From positions 372,001-436,000 of the forward strand of contig NZ_JAHXBG010000004.1 of the NCBI RefSeq assembly GCF_020103725.1: a stretch of DNA of 64,000 bases. Reading direction: 5' to 3'. Numbering within the stretch: the first letter of the stretch is position 1; each line of letters opens with the position of its first letter. Origin of the DNA: Hyalangium gracile. GTDB taxonomy: Bacteria; Myxococcota; Myxococcia; Myxococcales; Myxococcaceae. Below are positions 1-9,681 of this stretch, piece by piece. Below the pieces are notes generated by a model. The model worked only from the letters and a program-made list of their open reading frames with translations, was not told the origin of the DNA and ran no database searches. The position numbers were made by a program, and so were the translations under genes.

Positions 1-2
1 CC

Positions 3-3000
3 CAGCCGACGAAGGCGGCCCCGAAAGCGCCCCCCTCGGCGCCCGTTCGCCCGAACCCCATCGCGTTCCGGCTCGCCACCCACGTGCGCGGAACCGGCAA
101 TGCCGCGGAGCGGGCCGCGGATCAGGTAGCCACCGCGGTCGTCCTCCCTCCAGCGCCGCCCACCTCCGCCGGAGGAGCGGCGATGCCGGGCAATCCTCCG
201 GGCGGAGCAGGGACTCCTCCCCCGGGAGACCCCGGCGCTTCTCCGAGGCCGCGCGCGCCCTTCGGGATCCTCGTCGAGGATGGGCTGCCCGTCGGCCCCG
301 GGCAGGTGGGGCGCTCCGCATTCCTCGCGACCCTCACCGAGAGCGTCACCCGCGCCGCCGAGGAAGAGCTCGCGCCCTTCGGACGAACGACGCGTGACTG
401 CCCGTATCTGGCGCACTGGCTGGCGTTCTACCGGCAGCGGCCCGCGGAGGCGATCGAGCGCGCCATCGAGCGCTACGCGCGCCCGGGGCGGACCGATGCG
501 GCCTCGCTGACGGACGCGGTGGTGGCCCGCGTCCGCGCCGCCGCGCGGGAGTGGGGGAGGTCCGGCAACATCACCCAGGTGCCCCTGGGCGTTGCCTGGC
601 TGGGGACCACTGACGGCGTGGGGGAGCCGAGTCCCTCGCTCCAGGCGATGGCTCCTGCGGCGGTGCCCTCGGCCTCGGGCGAGGCGGGCGCGGTGCTCGC
701 GCGGCTCGGGCCGGGACGGCCGCTCGACCTCGGAGTGAGAACACCTCTCGAGCGAGGCTTCGGCCAGAGCTTCGCCGACGTGCGCATCCACACGGACAGG
801 GCGGCCGACGAGGTGACTCGCGGCTACTCGGCCTGGGCGCTCACCGTGGGCCGCGACGTGGCCTTCGGGGCAGGCCAGTTCCGCCCCGGCACGATCGAGG
901 GGGACCTGCTGCTCGCCCATGAGCTGGCGCACGTCGTCCAGCAGCGCGGCGCCTCCCGGCCTCCCGCCCCGAAGCGGCTCGAGACCGGCCCGGCTCCCTC
1001 CCTGGAGCGGGACGCGGATCGCGCGGCGGTGGGGGTGGTGGCCTCCACCTGGCCTGTCGGCCTCCAGGAGGAGGCGCTTCGCAAGCACGGCCTCGCCCAT
1101 GACGCCGCGAAGCTCACCACCCTGGCGGAGACCGAGGCGCGCCCCACGTTGACCAGCGGGCTGCGACTCTCTCGGTGCCTGGGCGAGGACACCGAGGCAC
1201 CAACGACGGACGGACGGCTCCGCGCCCCCGCGGTGCCGCGGACCTCGGAGACCTTCCAGACAGGGAATGTCCCGGGGCAGGTGGATCCCGGCACGGCCCT
1301 GACCACCGGCGGCCTCGAGTTCCGCTTCGACGCGGACGGCGACCAGATGAAGGAGATGCAGGCGCGCATCCGCTGGCTCGACGACGGCAGCCGCACCGTG
1401 GTCGTCGACGTCACCCAGCTCTCCTCCGGTGTCACCCGGACCGTGCGCTTCCAGATCCTCGATCTGAACATCACCGGAGCACGGCCCCACATCCAGGAGG
1501 TCACCGACGGACGGCGCCCCACGCGGATCCGCTTTCCCTCCACCAGTTCGGGCTTCCAGGATCTCCTCATCGATCCCGTGGAGCGCACGGACCATGGCAT
1601 CCGCCTCCACGCCCGGTTGGAGCAGCGCTCTCTGAACGGCTCTCCGTGGGGAGATCCACCCCAGCCCCAGAGCGTGGAGTTCCCGGCCGAGACGACGCCC
1701 ACCCGCCGCGTCTTCGGGGTGGACCGCAACGAGCTGGACCAGCCGAGCCCTCCCCAGCACGTCGGGGACCTCTGGTTCATCGACGCGAGCGTCGGCGCCT
1801 ACAACGACCGGTTCCGGTTCACCTTCCGCAAGCGCAACCCCACCCAGGAGGCGGTGGATTGCTCCGTGGCCGTGCTCTCAGGGGGGACCCCCGTCGGGGG
1901 CCGCGGCTTCACCACCTTCGTCCAGGGCGCGCTCAACGTGCGCATCGTGGATGCCAACGGGGTGCGGCTCGCCATCGACCTCAACGGCGATGGGACGGAG
2001 GAGCTCGAGCTCTTCGACCGGATGCAGGCTCCGGAGGGGGAGAGCCCCGCCGAGCGGCGCAACCACGATCTGCTGATCACCGGCCGCCGGATCAGCTATG
2101 GCCCCCAGAGCTTCACCTTCGAGGTGGCGGGTGGACAGATCACCGCCGGCGCGGCCAGTCGCGACGCGAGCGCGATGCTCGGCGCCTCGCTCCCGCAGGC
2201 GGCCACCGGTCTGGCCCAGGAGCAGCGAGTCGGCTCTCTCCGAGGCGAGTTCACCGCCCAGGGCGATCTCATCAACATGGGGGAGTACGCCTCCATCGAG
2301 CTGATGCTCACCCGGTTCCGCACCGAGGCGCGCGACGCCGGGCTCCTGTCCCGGGCGACCTATGACGCCTGGGTGCTCCTCTCCCAGGACTTCGTCGCCA
2401 TCGAGGCCCAGAACCGCGCGGGCAGCGTGAGCGATTCCCTCAAGGAGTCCGCGGCCAGGCACGCCACGGACTTCTACGCGGCCTTCGCCACCGAGACGGA
2501 TCCCACCATCCACCGGCGCAATGGCGGCCCCGGTGGCTGGAGGATGGTGAACGACTACACGGGCTACGAGCGGGTCCGCAACCAGGCGCCTCCGACCACT
2601 CCCGGAGAGGATCTGGTCGCCGCCATCCGCGCGGGACAATGGGCCACCGCCATCCAGAAGTACCGCACGCTCATCAACGGCCTGGATCGCTGGGTGGCTG
2701 ACCGCAACCGCCAGCGCCATGGCGAGGAGGACGCATCCCGTCCCGACACGCTGCGTGGCCGCCAGGTGGAGTACCTGATCAACCTGCGCACCGCCCTGCG
2801 AGACATCGAGCAGCACAACCCCACCCGGGTGAGCGCGGTCTTCCACCCGGAGGCTCCCTTCGTGAGCTCCGGCCTCATCAGCGAGACCCAGCTCTCGCTG
2901 TACTACTGGCAGCAGGACGGAGAGTGGCGGCTGCAGGACATGACCAACCCGTCCGAGATGCTCCACAAGGACGCCCCCATCGGCGCGGGGGAGACGGAGC

Positions 3001-5789
3001 CTCCGGACTCGCTCTTCCAGCGGCTGGAGGAGGGGACCCACTTCCCTCGCGGGCTCATCCACTACGTGCTCCCCAGCGGCCGTCAGGGACAGGTGCAGAC
3101 CACCGGCCCCTCCGAGTGGCGGAGCATCCTGACCTGGGCGGGCATCGGCCTCGCCGCGATCGGCCTGGGGCTCGTCACCTTTGGCCAGGGCACCATCGCG
3201 GTCCTCGGCGCCGCCGCCCTGGGAGGCTCGGCGATCATCGGTGGCGGCATGGCGGCCTTCGATCTCTACCAGCGCGCCACCGAGGGCACGCTCACGGGGA
3301 CACAGGCCGTCCTGGACATCGCCCAGATCATCGCGGCGGTGAGCGGCCTGGGCGCGCTGCGCGCCGGCATGCTGGTGCGTGGTGCCACCATCGCGGCCGC
3401 GGAGGGCGCGCCCCTCACGGGCAGCGCGGCCCTCCTCGCCTCGTGGGCTTCCCGCCTGGTCATCCCCCTGGCCGCGACGAACCTGGCCACGGACGTGGTG
3501 ACCCTGGCGGTGCTCACCCCCGAGCTGGTGGAGACCTTCCGCTCCATCGACGAGCGGGTGGCCGATCCGCGCGAGCGGGCTCGGGCCAAGCACCTGCTGC
3601 TCATGCAGGCCGCCTTCACCCTGGGTCTCACGGCGCTCTCCGTGCGCGGCAACGTCGCCGAGCTCACCCTGGGGCGCAACATCCGGATCGACGTCGTCGA
3701 CAACGTCCCCTACGCCATCCCCGAGGGGACGTCCGCCGTCGGGCAGCGCATCAGCCAGAGCCGGCCCACCATCGACCCGGGCAGCACGGAGGGTGGGTTC
3801 TTCACGGGGGCGCGCGAGCACTCCGCCCGCATCCGCTCGGAGGTCGGCGGGCGGGGAGGGGAGGCGCTCTCGTTGGTCGATCAGCTCGCGCTGCGCACCG
3901 CGTGGCGCAGCGAGGAGCAGCGGCGGATCCTCGAGCCGCTGCGGCAGGCCCTCACGTCCCTGCCCGCGGGGCCGGAGCGCGAGGCGCTCGCCCGGTTCCT
4001 CCAGGAGGCCGACGCCATCTTCGGCAACAGCCTGCTCTCCCCCTCCCAGAAGCAGGCCGGTCTGCGCGCCAGGCTCACCGCGCTGGAGTCGGCCAACCCT
4101 GGCCTCCGCGCGGGGGTGGACTTCGCGGCCGCGGCCACACGCATCGGCGGCATTGGCGCCGAGGGGGCCGCGGGCTCCTTCGTGCTCGACACCCGGGGCA
4201 ACCTCACGACGGGCGGCCAGGGCGCGGGGACGCTGGAGACCCTCACCACCCAGGTGGCTCGCGCCAACAACGCGGCTCGTGCCCACGGAATGGAGACGGA
4301 GTACGTCCTGCAGGTCCGTCCCGGTGACGCTCCGGGGACCTCCTATGTGGAGATCGTCGCCCGCCCCCGGCGCGGCACGGCCACCGCGGACGACTACCTG
4401 AGCCCGCCCGCCCGCGCTCCCGCCGAGGCCGAGGCGGGCCGCGTGGGGACCGCCTCCTCCGAGATCGTGGCGCTCATGCAGGCCGATCCCACCAGCCGGG
4501 TGTCGCTGCTGCCCAATGGGACGCTTTCGATCAACGGGCAGATCGAGATCCACCCCACGCGGCTCGCGGAGATCCGAGCCGCTCGCGCCTCGGATGTCAC
4601 GGACCTGCTGGTGGCCACCCGTGAGCTGGATGCGGCGGGTGGGGAGTTCGCCAATGTCCCGGCGGCCAGCCAGGAGATCCTGAAGCGGCTCGCCGCGACC
4701 CAGACCGAGACCACCGTCGGGCGCTACCGCCTCCGCTTCCGCTTCCAACGCGCCGAGGTGGTGAGGCTCATCGGCGAGATGGGCGTGGGTGGCCATTCGC
4801 TGTTCCAGAACCTGGACGACGCGGGGATGTTCCGGCTCTTCGAGCTCATCGCCGAGCAGCCACCCAAGGGCACCACGGACTTCCGCCGCATGGCGGCGGA
4901 TTACGCGCTGAACCGCCAGCCTCCTCCTCGCACCGTGCAGCAGTTCGTCGAGTACTACCAGTTCTTCCACCAGGAGTTCGCGCTCCGGGCGGAGGGCGCG
5001 CGGCTCGCGTTCCAGGAGCGCGTCACGGCCCGCCTGGATGCCGATCTCGCACGCTGGAACTCGCTGCCCGAGGCGGAGCGGGCCGCGGCGTTTCCCCGTG
5101 GACGACCGAGCCGGGACCGGGTGCAGGCCGCGCTCGCCCAGGAGGAGGGCATCACGGTCTCCAATGCGGCCTTCAACACGCGCCTCCAGACGGAGCTCGC
5201 CGGCACTCGGCCCGCCCAGGGGGGCGGCACCGAGCCCAACCCGGCCGTGACGAGCACCCCCGCCCGAGAGTCGATGAGCGCCGCATACGAGGCGATGCGG
5301 GGGATGCTCGCTGGCCGGGTGGGCGCGCGGCGCCTCCCCCTCCACCCTGGCGAGGACGTCCGGGGCCTGCCGCCGGAGGAGGTCATCCGGCGCGTCCGGC
5401 AGATGGCCCGTCCAGGAGGCCCAGGCGTCCACTTCACGAGCGAGAGCGCGGCCGTCTACCACGCTCACAAGCACTACACCCAGCTTCACGCGAGTGAGCA
5501 GACCGCCACCGCCGTGGGAAGTGCCCGGGGGCCGCAGGAGATCGGCCCGTACCTCGACAGCCTGCGAGAGACCATCGCCAACCCGGCTCGCATCGCGCCC
5601 TCGGGCGGCACTGCTCCGCAGGCGGTCACCAGCATCGCCAACCAGTCGGGCAATGGCCGGGTCTACACCTTCACCCGGGATGTGCAGCCTCCGGGGGCGC
5701 CGTCGGTGCAGACCATGCGCGCCCTGGTGGTCGTCACCGACGATGGAAACGTCATGGTGCTCACGTACATGGGAGTGTCTGGCAGATGA
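3..5789 (+). CDS. Giant DUF4157 (eCIS-associated) polymorphic toxin, 5' end outside window
   Basis: The frame is open to the window edge, so the true start probably lies upstream; the first in-window start is a GTG at 84, and numbering here is from it. A DUF4157 domain lies at about residues 215-295, with the zincin-like HELAH motif at 279-283 followed by VVQQ. This domain is known from proteins carried by extracellular contractile injection systems. A hydrophobic stretch at about 1020-1110 could help membrane passage. The last ~160 residues look like a separate toxin module: a His/Lys-rich VYHAHKHY segment, then a strand-rich end (YTFTRD, VVVTDDGNVMVLTYMG) reminiscent of BECR-fold RNases. 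The toxin-family assignment is inference. The stop overlaps the next gene by 4 bases. No other injection-system gene is visible in the window. Confidence 0.82.
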   Translation, partial: QPTKAAPKAPPSAPVRPNPIAFRLATHVRGTGNAAERAADQVATAVVLPPAPPTSAGGAAMPGNPPGGAGTPPPGDPGASPRPRAPFGILVEDGLPVGPGQVGRSAFLATLTESVTRAAEEELAPFGRTTRDCPYLAHWLAFYRQRPAEAIERAIERYARPGRTDAASLTDAVVARVRAAAREWGRSGNITQVPLGVAWLGTTDGVGEPSPSLQAMAPAAVPSASGEAGAVLARLGPGRPLDLGVRTPLERGFGQSFADVRIHTDRAADEVTRGYSAWALTVGRDVAFGAGQFRPGTIEGDLLLAHELAHVVQQRGASRPPAPKRLETGPAPSLERDADRAAVGVVASTWPVGLQEEALRKHGLAHDAAKLTTLAETEARPTLTSGLRLSRCLGEDTEAPTTDGRLRAPAVPRTSETFQTGNVPGQVDPGTALTTGGLEFRFDADGDQMKEMQARIRWLDDGSRTVVVDVTQLSSGVTRTVRFQILDLNITGARPHIQEVTDGRRPTRIRFPSTSSGFQDLLIDPVERTDHGIRLHARLEQRSLNGSPWGDPPQPQSVEFPAETTPTRRVFGVDRNELDQPSPPQHVGDLWFIDASVGAYNDRFRFTFRKRNPTQEAVDCSVAVLSGGTPVGGRGFTTFVQGALNVRIVDANGVRLAIDLNGDGTEELELFDRMQAPEGESPAERRNHDLLITGRRISYGPQSFTFEVAGGQITAGAASRDASAMLGASLPQAATGLAQEQRVGSLRGEFTAQGDLINMGEYASIELMLTRFRTEARDAGLLSRATYDAWVLLSQDFVAIEAQNRAGSVSDSLKESAARHATDFYAAFATETDPTIHRRNGGPGGWRMVNDYTGYERVRNQAPPTTPGEDLVAAIRAGQWATAIQKYRTLINGLDRWVADRNRQRHGEEDASRPDTLRGRQVEYLINLRTALRDIEQHNPTRVSAVFHPEAPFVSSGLISETQLSLYYWQQDGEWRLQDMTNPSEMLHKDAPIGAGETEPPDSLFQRLEEGTHFPRGLIHYVLPSGRQGQVQTTGPSEWRSILTWAGIGLAAIGLGLVTFGQGTIAVLGAAALGGSAIIGGGMAAFDLYQRATEGTLTGTQAVLDIAQIIAAVSGLGALRAGMLVRGATIAAAEGAPLTGSAALLASWASRLVIPLAATNLATDVVTLAVLTPELVETFRSIDERVADPRERARAKHLLLMQAAFTLGLTALSVRGNVAELTLGRNIRIDVVDNVPYAIPEGTSAVGQRISQSRPTIDPGSTEGGFFTGAREHSARIRSEVGGRGGEALSLVDQLALRTAWRSEEQRRILEPLRQALTSLPAGPEREALARFLQEADAIFGNSLLSPSQKQAGLRARLTALESANPGLRAGVDFAAAATRIGGIGAEGAAGSFVLDTRGNLTTGGQGAGTLETLTTQVARANNAARAHGMETEYVLQVRPGDAPGTSYVEIVARPRRGTATADDYLSPPARAPAEAEAGRVGTASSEIVALMQADPTSRVSLLPNGTLSINGQIEIHPTRLAEIRAARASDVTDLLVATRELDAAGGEFANVPAASQEILKRLAATQTETTVGRYRLRFRFQRAEVVRLIGEMGVGGHSLFQNLDDAGMFRLFELIAEQPPKGTTDFRRMAADYALNRQPPPRTVQQFVEYYQFFHQEFALRAEGARLAFQERVTARLDADLARWNSLPEAERAAAFPRGRPSRDRVQAALAQEEGITVSNAAFNTRLQTELAGTRPAQGGGTEPNPAVTSTPARESMSAAYEAMRGMLAGRVGARRLPLHPGEDVRGLPPEEVIRRVRQMARPGGPGVHFTSESAAVYHAHKHYTQLHASEQTATAVGSARGPQEIGPYLDSLRETIANPARIAPSGGTAPQAVTSIANQSGNGRVYTFTRDVQPPGAPSVQTMRALVVVTDDGNVMVLTYMGVSGR

Positions 5790-6316
5790 ACCCTTCCGAT
5801 CGAGCGGAGGTGGCCCGCCGGGTCGACGGCATCCTTCGAGCCATCGCCCAGGCCGAAGGGCTGCCCACCTCCGACGAGCGCCGCAGACAGCTCTGCGCGG
5901 ACCTCATGTCGGAGGTCTACGAGCTGGGCCTGGCCCTGAACCGCGACCCGTCCCTGCGGCAGGCGCCCGAGCTCGCGCGGCTCTCCCAGGCCCGGCAGCA
6001 CTTCGAGGAGGAGGGGCTGTTCGAGGTCCAGTTCCATGTGGGCCGGCTGTCGCAACAGCTCTCCTCGCTGGAGGCGCAAGGCTGGGCGGCGGTGTGCTGG
6101 CGCCGGTCGGCACTCGCGTTCTTCATCGAGCTGCTGGGGCAGGGGCTGGAGCTCGACCTCCTCCTCGAGGATCTCTCCGGCCTGGACGAGGCGATCCGCG
6201 CGGCGGCGGACCGGGAGGGCTACCTGCGCGAGGAGGAGATTCCTCCGGGCATCCCCGTCTCCCACGAGTGGTGGTGGGCTCCACGGTCGCCGCCGGCCAC
6301 CCGGCCCGGGAGATGA
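5786..6316 (+). CDS. Probable immunity protein of the preceding toxin
   Basis: This 176-residue soluble, mostly helical, acidic protein has no signal peptide. I recognise no family. The ATGA overlap with the stop of the DUF4157 toxin implies translational coupling. Small size, acidity and position directly after a C-terminal toxin module are what is expected of a cognate immunity protein, so that role is inferred from context only. The proline/arginine-rich last 15 residues look unstructured. The next gene starts 130 bases later, after a T-rich stretch near 6400-6412. Confidence 0.7.
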   Translation: MNPSDRAEVARRVDGILRAIAQAEGLPTSDERRRQLCADLMSEVYELGLALNRDPSLRQAPELARLSQARQHFEEEGLFEVQFHVGRLSQQLSSLEAQGWAAVCWRRSALAFFIELLGQGLELDLLLEDLSGLDEAIRAAADREGYLREEEIPPGIPVSHEWWWAPRSPPATRPGR

Positions 6317-6446
6317 AATTCCGGCTTTTCTCATCCTGGCCGCAAGCTACTGGAATGACTGGGGATTTCCCTTCGGGCGGCCGGTGTTAATCAACTTTTT
6401 ACGCTTTTTTTGGGATGGCGGAGAGGTCGGGCCCTCTTAGTGGGCG

Positions 6447-7673
6447 ATGAAAGCCGACCCTTCCAACCGTTCCGATGCAGTCTCGACTGGCCGCTCCCGC
6501 TCCTTCGGGCGCGTGTTCGCCGCGCTCGGGGCCACCGCCTTGCTCCTCGGCGTGGCGGTGCTCGTCAGCGGCTCGGCCGAGGCGGAGGGCCCGGGCGAGT
6601 CGCGCTCGGCCGCACCGTCCCATTCCTCGTCCGTGGGCTCGTCCTCCCGGAAGACGGGTGGCAGCGGGCCCACCGGCTCCGCGCAGGCCGAGGCGGAGGC
6701 CGAGCCCGCTCCCCGGCGCTTCGACGCGACGACCTGCTGGAGGGAGCTGGAGCGCTTCAACGAGTCGGTGACGATCGACACCTTCCGCGAGTGGGCCACG
6801 CCCCTGCTGGCGGTGAAGGACTCGCTCGTCCGGGACTATCTGAAGGAGCGCCTCACGGAGCTCATCGGCAATGACCCGGGCCGCGCCAGCCAGGTCCTCG
6901 GCTGGGCCCGCGATGCCTCGCCGAGGGAGTTCGGCATCTTCATGATGGCCGTGAGGGACTCCGAGGCCGTGCACCAGCCCCAGGTCGCCTCGAAGATGAT
7001 GGAGCTGGGCCTGGACGACACGCTGCCTCCCGATCGGCGCGCGGGCATCCTCTCGGCGCTGGACACGCAGAAGCGCTTCGAGCCGGCGATGCTGAACAAG
7101 CTGACGAACTTCGCCAAGGAGCCGACCTCCGGCGAGGCGGGCTGGGCCGCCGCGCGCACCATCGCCCGCGTCATGAAGCGGGACTTCAAGCAGAGCGGCA
7201 ACCTCACGCCCTACCTCGACAAGCTGCTCACCATCGGCGTCGAGTCCCCGGACGAGCAGATCCGCTACCTGGGGCAGATGATGCCCATGCACGTGGCCCC
7301 CCTGCTCGACGCGGAGGCCACCGACCGGTACGCGAAGATCCTCGCCACCGAGGGCAACGAGGACGGCCGCGACGCCGCGGCGCACAACCTCTCGCTCTCC
7401 CAGGACAAGGAGAAGGTGCTGGCCCTGTTCGCCCGGACCTTCGAGACCGATCCGGCCGTGTGCGTGCGGTGGGCCGTCTTCCGCTTCGCCTCGCGCGTGG
7501 CGGGCAAGGACGCGCTCCCGCTCATGGCGAACATGGCCATCCAGGATCCGCGCTTCCAGCCGGTGTACCGGGACTTCGAGCGCCTCTACGCCAGCGGCGT
7601 CCTCGACTGGATGCGCATCTGGAACGGCCTGTCCGACCAGGATCCCTTCGGCTGCCTCGATCGCCACCACTGA
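6447..7673 (+). CDS. Exported helical-repeat (HEAT-like) protein of unknown function
   Basis: The 408-residue product has a positively charged N-terminus and a hydrophobic segment at about residues 22-42, so it is either secreted or anchored by its N-terminus. A low-complexity Ser/Ala/Glu linker follows to about residue 88. The remaining ~320 residues are regular paired helices of HEAT/ARM type without catalytic motifs. It is followed after 16 bases by another HEAT-like exported protein and then an M23-type peptidase, so the three probably form an operon acting in the envelope or outside the cell. The function is unknown. Confidence 0.75.
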   Translation: MKADPSNRSDAVSTGRSRSFGRVFAALGATALLLGVAVLVSGSAEAEGPGESRSAAPSHSSSVGSSSRKTGGSGPTGSAQAEAEAEPAPRRFDATTCWRELERFNESVTIDTFREWATPLLAVKDSLVRDYLKERLTELIGNDPGRASQVLGWARDASPREFGIFMMAVRDSEAVHQPQVASKMMELGLDDTLPPDRRAGILSALDTQKRFEPAMLNKLTNFAKEPTSGEAGWAAARTIARVMKRDFKQSGNLTPYLDKLLTIGVESPDEQIRYLGQMMPMHVAPLLDAEATDRYAKILATEGNEDGRDAAAHNLSLSQDKEKVLALFARTFETDPAVCVRWAVFRFASRVAGKDALPLMANMAIQDPRFQPVYRDFERLYASGVLDWMRIWNGLSDQDPFGCLDRHH

Positions 7674-7689
7674 GCACAGGAAACCTCCC

Positions 7690-8688
7690 ATGACACGCCC
7701 TACCTTCTCCGCGAGCGCGCTGGGCCTGCTGGCGCTCACGCTCTGCCCCCTGCTCCCCATGCCCGCCGCCGCGCAGACGGCCTCCTCCGGGCCCGCTCCC
7801 GCGCTCGTCGGTGAGAGCTGCTCCGTCCCCGGCCTGATGGAGCAGATCCGCCGCGGGCTCGGCTCGAAGTCCGAGGCCTACAAGCGCTACCTGCGCACGC
7901 TGCTGCGCGAGTCCGCCGTCACCCTGCCGGACGGCGAGCTGCGCGCCGCCTTCGAGCGCGAGACGAACCCCGAGATGGCCGAGCACCTCGCGGCCGCCCT
8001 GGTCGCCAGGACCGAGCGAGGCCTGGACCCCAGCGCCATGCAGGCCGTGGCGAAGCGGGCCCTGGAGGAGCCCAACCCCACCCTGCGCACCGCCGCCATC
8101 CGCGCCATGCGGCGCACCAGCGCCACCGAGAGCACGGGCGACCTGTACGAGCGCCTGGTGCGGGACGCCTCGCCCGAGGTGCGCATGGAGGCAGCGACGA
8201 ACCTCATCGAGGACAACCAGTACGTCTACTCGGGCCACCACGGCCCGGCCGCGGACCTGGCGGTGACGGCCGCCGCCGCCTCCACGGACCCGAAGGTGAC
8301 GGCGAAGATCCTCGGCACCCTCTCCACCGAGGTGATCAGCCCCGACTCGGCACGCCGGCTCGAGACGCTGCTCGGCAGCGACGAGGCCGAGGTCCGCAAG
8401 GCGGCGGCCACCGCGCTGGGCGGAGTGCCCGCGCCGCAGATGGCCAGCGCCCGCGAGTCCCTGCGCTCCATGTACCGCGGCGAGCGGGACCCCGGTGTGC
8501 GCAAGGCGCTGCTGCAGAGCATCGCCCAGCTGGGCTTCGCCGGCGCCATTCCCGAGCTCCAGCAGCTCCGCGGAATCGATCCCAGCCTGACGGCCGAGGT
8601 CGACGCGTGGATTCGAGTTCTCTCCATGAACCTTCAGGAGTGGAGCCTGATCCTGAGGGAGAAGCAGCGGCTGCAGCAGGCTCCATGA
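7690..8688 (+). CDS. Secreted HEAT-repeat protein
   Basis: The 332-residue product has a clear Sec signal peptide (hydrophobic core about residues 8-24, AAA-QT cleavage region near 27-30). The mature part is a run of ~30-residue helical repeats with the HEAT signature (for example VRKAAATALGG, VRMEAATNLIE, LRTAAIRAMRR). Such proteins are usually scaffolds; no enzyme motif is visible. It sits between a related helical protein and an M23-type peptidase, in the same orientation and closely spaced, so it may bind the peptidase or its substrate. That link is inference. Confidence 0.8.
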   Translation: MTRPTFSASALGLLALTLCPLLPMPAAAQTASSGPAPALVGESCSVPGLMEQIRRGLGSKSEAYKRYLRTLLRESAVTLPDGELRAAFERETNPEMAEHLAAALVARTERGLDPSAMQAVAKRALEEPNPTLRTAAIRAMRRTSATESTGDLYERLVRDASPEVRMEAATNLIEDNQYVYSGHHGPAADLAVTAAAASTDPKVTAKILGTLSTEVISPDSARRLETLLGSDEAEVRKAAATALGGVPAPQMASARESLRSMYRGERDPGVRKALLQSIAQLGFAGAIPELQQLRGIDPSLTAEVDAWIRVLSMNLQEWSLILREKQRLQQAP

Positions 8689-8731
8689 AGCCCCCCACGG
8701 GAGCCGGTGAACCGGCCCGAAAGGAAACACG

Positions 8732-9253
8732 ATGCGTAGGACTGTGAAGATGCTGGCGGCGCTGTCTTCCCTGGCGCTCATCCCCGCGGCTGCGACCGCG
8801 CACACCGTCAAGTCGCCCTTCCCGGGCACCGTGACGGCCACCACGTACTACTCGAGCGGTCGCTTCCACGGCGCGGTGGACATCTCCAGCGGCCGTTGCA
8901 ACTACTGGGGCGCCGAGACGGGCGTGGTGGGCTCGGTCTCCTGGAACGTGACGATCCGGACTACCGGCGTGCACTGCGACGGCACGGGCAGCGGCACCCA
9001 GAACGAGGCCAAGCACGTGTGGGCCGACGGCTGGACGTTCCGTCAGTGGCACTTCATCAAGACGAGCGACTCGTACGACCGTACGTGCGATCGCTGCCAG
9101 GTCGGCAACGAGGGCGCCACGGGTAACTCCACTGGCCCCCACGCCCACCTCCAGCAGGACAAGGCCGGCACCAACGACACCTCGTGGTACTCGGGCTACA
9201 CCACCAAGGGCGAGGCCGTCGATCGCACCGAGACCATCGGCGTGCTCGACTAG
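8732..9253 (+). CDS. Small secreted M23-like metallopeptidase
   Basis: The 173-residue precursor has a signal peptide ending near ATAHT (residues ~20-24). The mature domain carries the metal-binding pattern of M23 (LytM/lysostaphin-type) peptidases: HGAVDIS (HxxxD) early, then a WHF histidine and the terminal HAH of GPHAHLQQ. M23 enzymes cut peptide cross-links in peptidoglycan or elastin-like peptides. The protein is a bare single domain without cell-wall targeting. It has several cysteines (two close together in RTCDRCQ), consistent with extracellular disulphides. It is the last gene of the 6447-9253 run and is followed by a hairpin terminator. The alternative is an inactive M23-fold binding protein. 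Confidence 0.82.
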   Translation: MRRTVKMLAALSSLALIPAAATAHTVKSPFPGTVTATTYYSSGRFHGAVDISSGRCNYWGAETGVVGSVSWNVTIRTTGVHCDGTGSGTQNEAKHVWADGWTFRQWHFIKTSDSYDRTCDRCQVGNEGATGNSTGPHAHLQQDKAGTNDTSWYSGYTTKGEAVDRTETIGVLD

Positions 9254-9288
9254 CCAGAGCCTGCCAGGCAGTGGCTCCTCGTGAGCCG

Positions 9289-9315
9289 GAGGCGAAGCTC
9301 CCGTGGCTTCGCCTC
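9289..9315. terminator. Hairpin between convergent genes
   Basis: GAGGCGAAGC at 9289-9298 pairs perfectly with GCTTCGCCTC at 9306-9315 across a 7-base loop. It lies between the 3' ends of the M23-like gene and the YqcC-like gene and can serve both strands. It lacks a long T-tract. Confidence 0.55.
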
Positions 9316-9332
9316 TCCTGCCTCTGGCCGCG

Positions 9333-9659
9333 TTACTGCTTCTCGAACAGCGCGTCGAACTCGCCCAGCAACGCGGTGAGCCGGGCGGCCCGGTGGTAGC
9401 CCTCGAACTCGCGCACGGCCTGGGGCGCGATCCGGCTGCCCTGAGGGAAGTCCTCGCCCCGCTCGATGATGGAGCGCACGCGGGGAATCAGGACGAACTG
9501 CAGCCACTGCGTGAAGGACATCGTGTCCGCGGCGAAGGCCCGCTGGAACCGGTAGGCCGACTCGGGCAGCGGCTGCGGGCTCCAGACGCCAATGGCCTTC
9601 ATCTCCGCTTCGATCGCCGCGATCTTCTCCGCCGCGCGCGTGTAGACAGCTCTCTTCAT
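9333..9659 (-). CDS. YqcC-family protein
   Basis: The 108-residue helical protein fits the YqcC (DUF446) family: an N-terminal helix with IEAEMKAIG, the short WSPQPLPESAYRFQRAFAADTMSFTQWLQFVLIPR block and a C-terminal helix. In enterobacteria yqcC sits beside the tRNA pseudouridine synthase truC and is thought to assist it; no truC is visible here. It lies 22 bases downstream of the ECF41 sigma-factor gene on the same strand, so it may be cotranscribed with it. Confidence 0.85.
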   Translation of the reverse strand: MKRAVYTRAAEKIAAIEAEMKAIGVWSPQPLPESAYRFQRAFAADTMSFTQWLQFVLIPRVRSIIERGEDFPQGSRIAPQAVREFEGYHRAARLTALLGEFDALFEKQ

Positions 9660-9681
9660 CGTGTCGCCTCGGTGGCCGAGT

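Noticed and set aside
1878-5489. A 1203-codon open frame on the minus strand
   Set aside because: It mirrors the DUF4157 toxin gene codon for codon; long antisense frames are expected at this GC content and its text has no domain.
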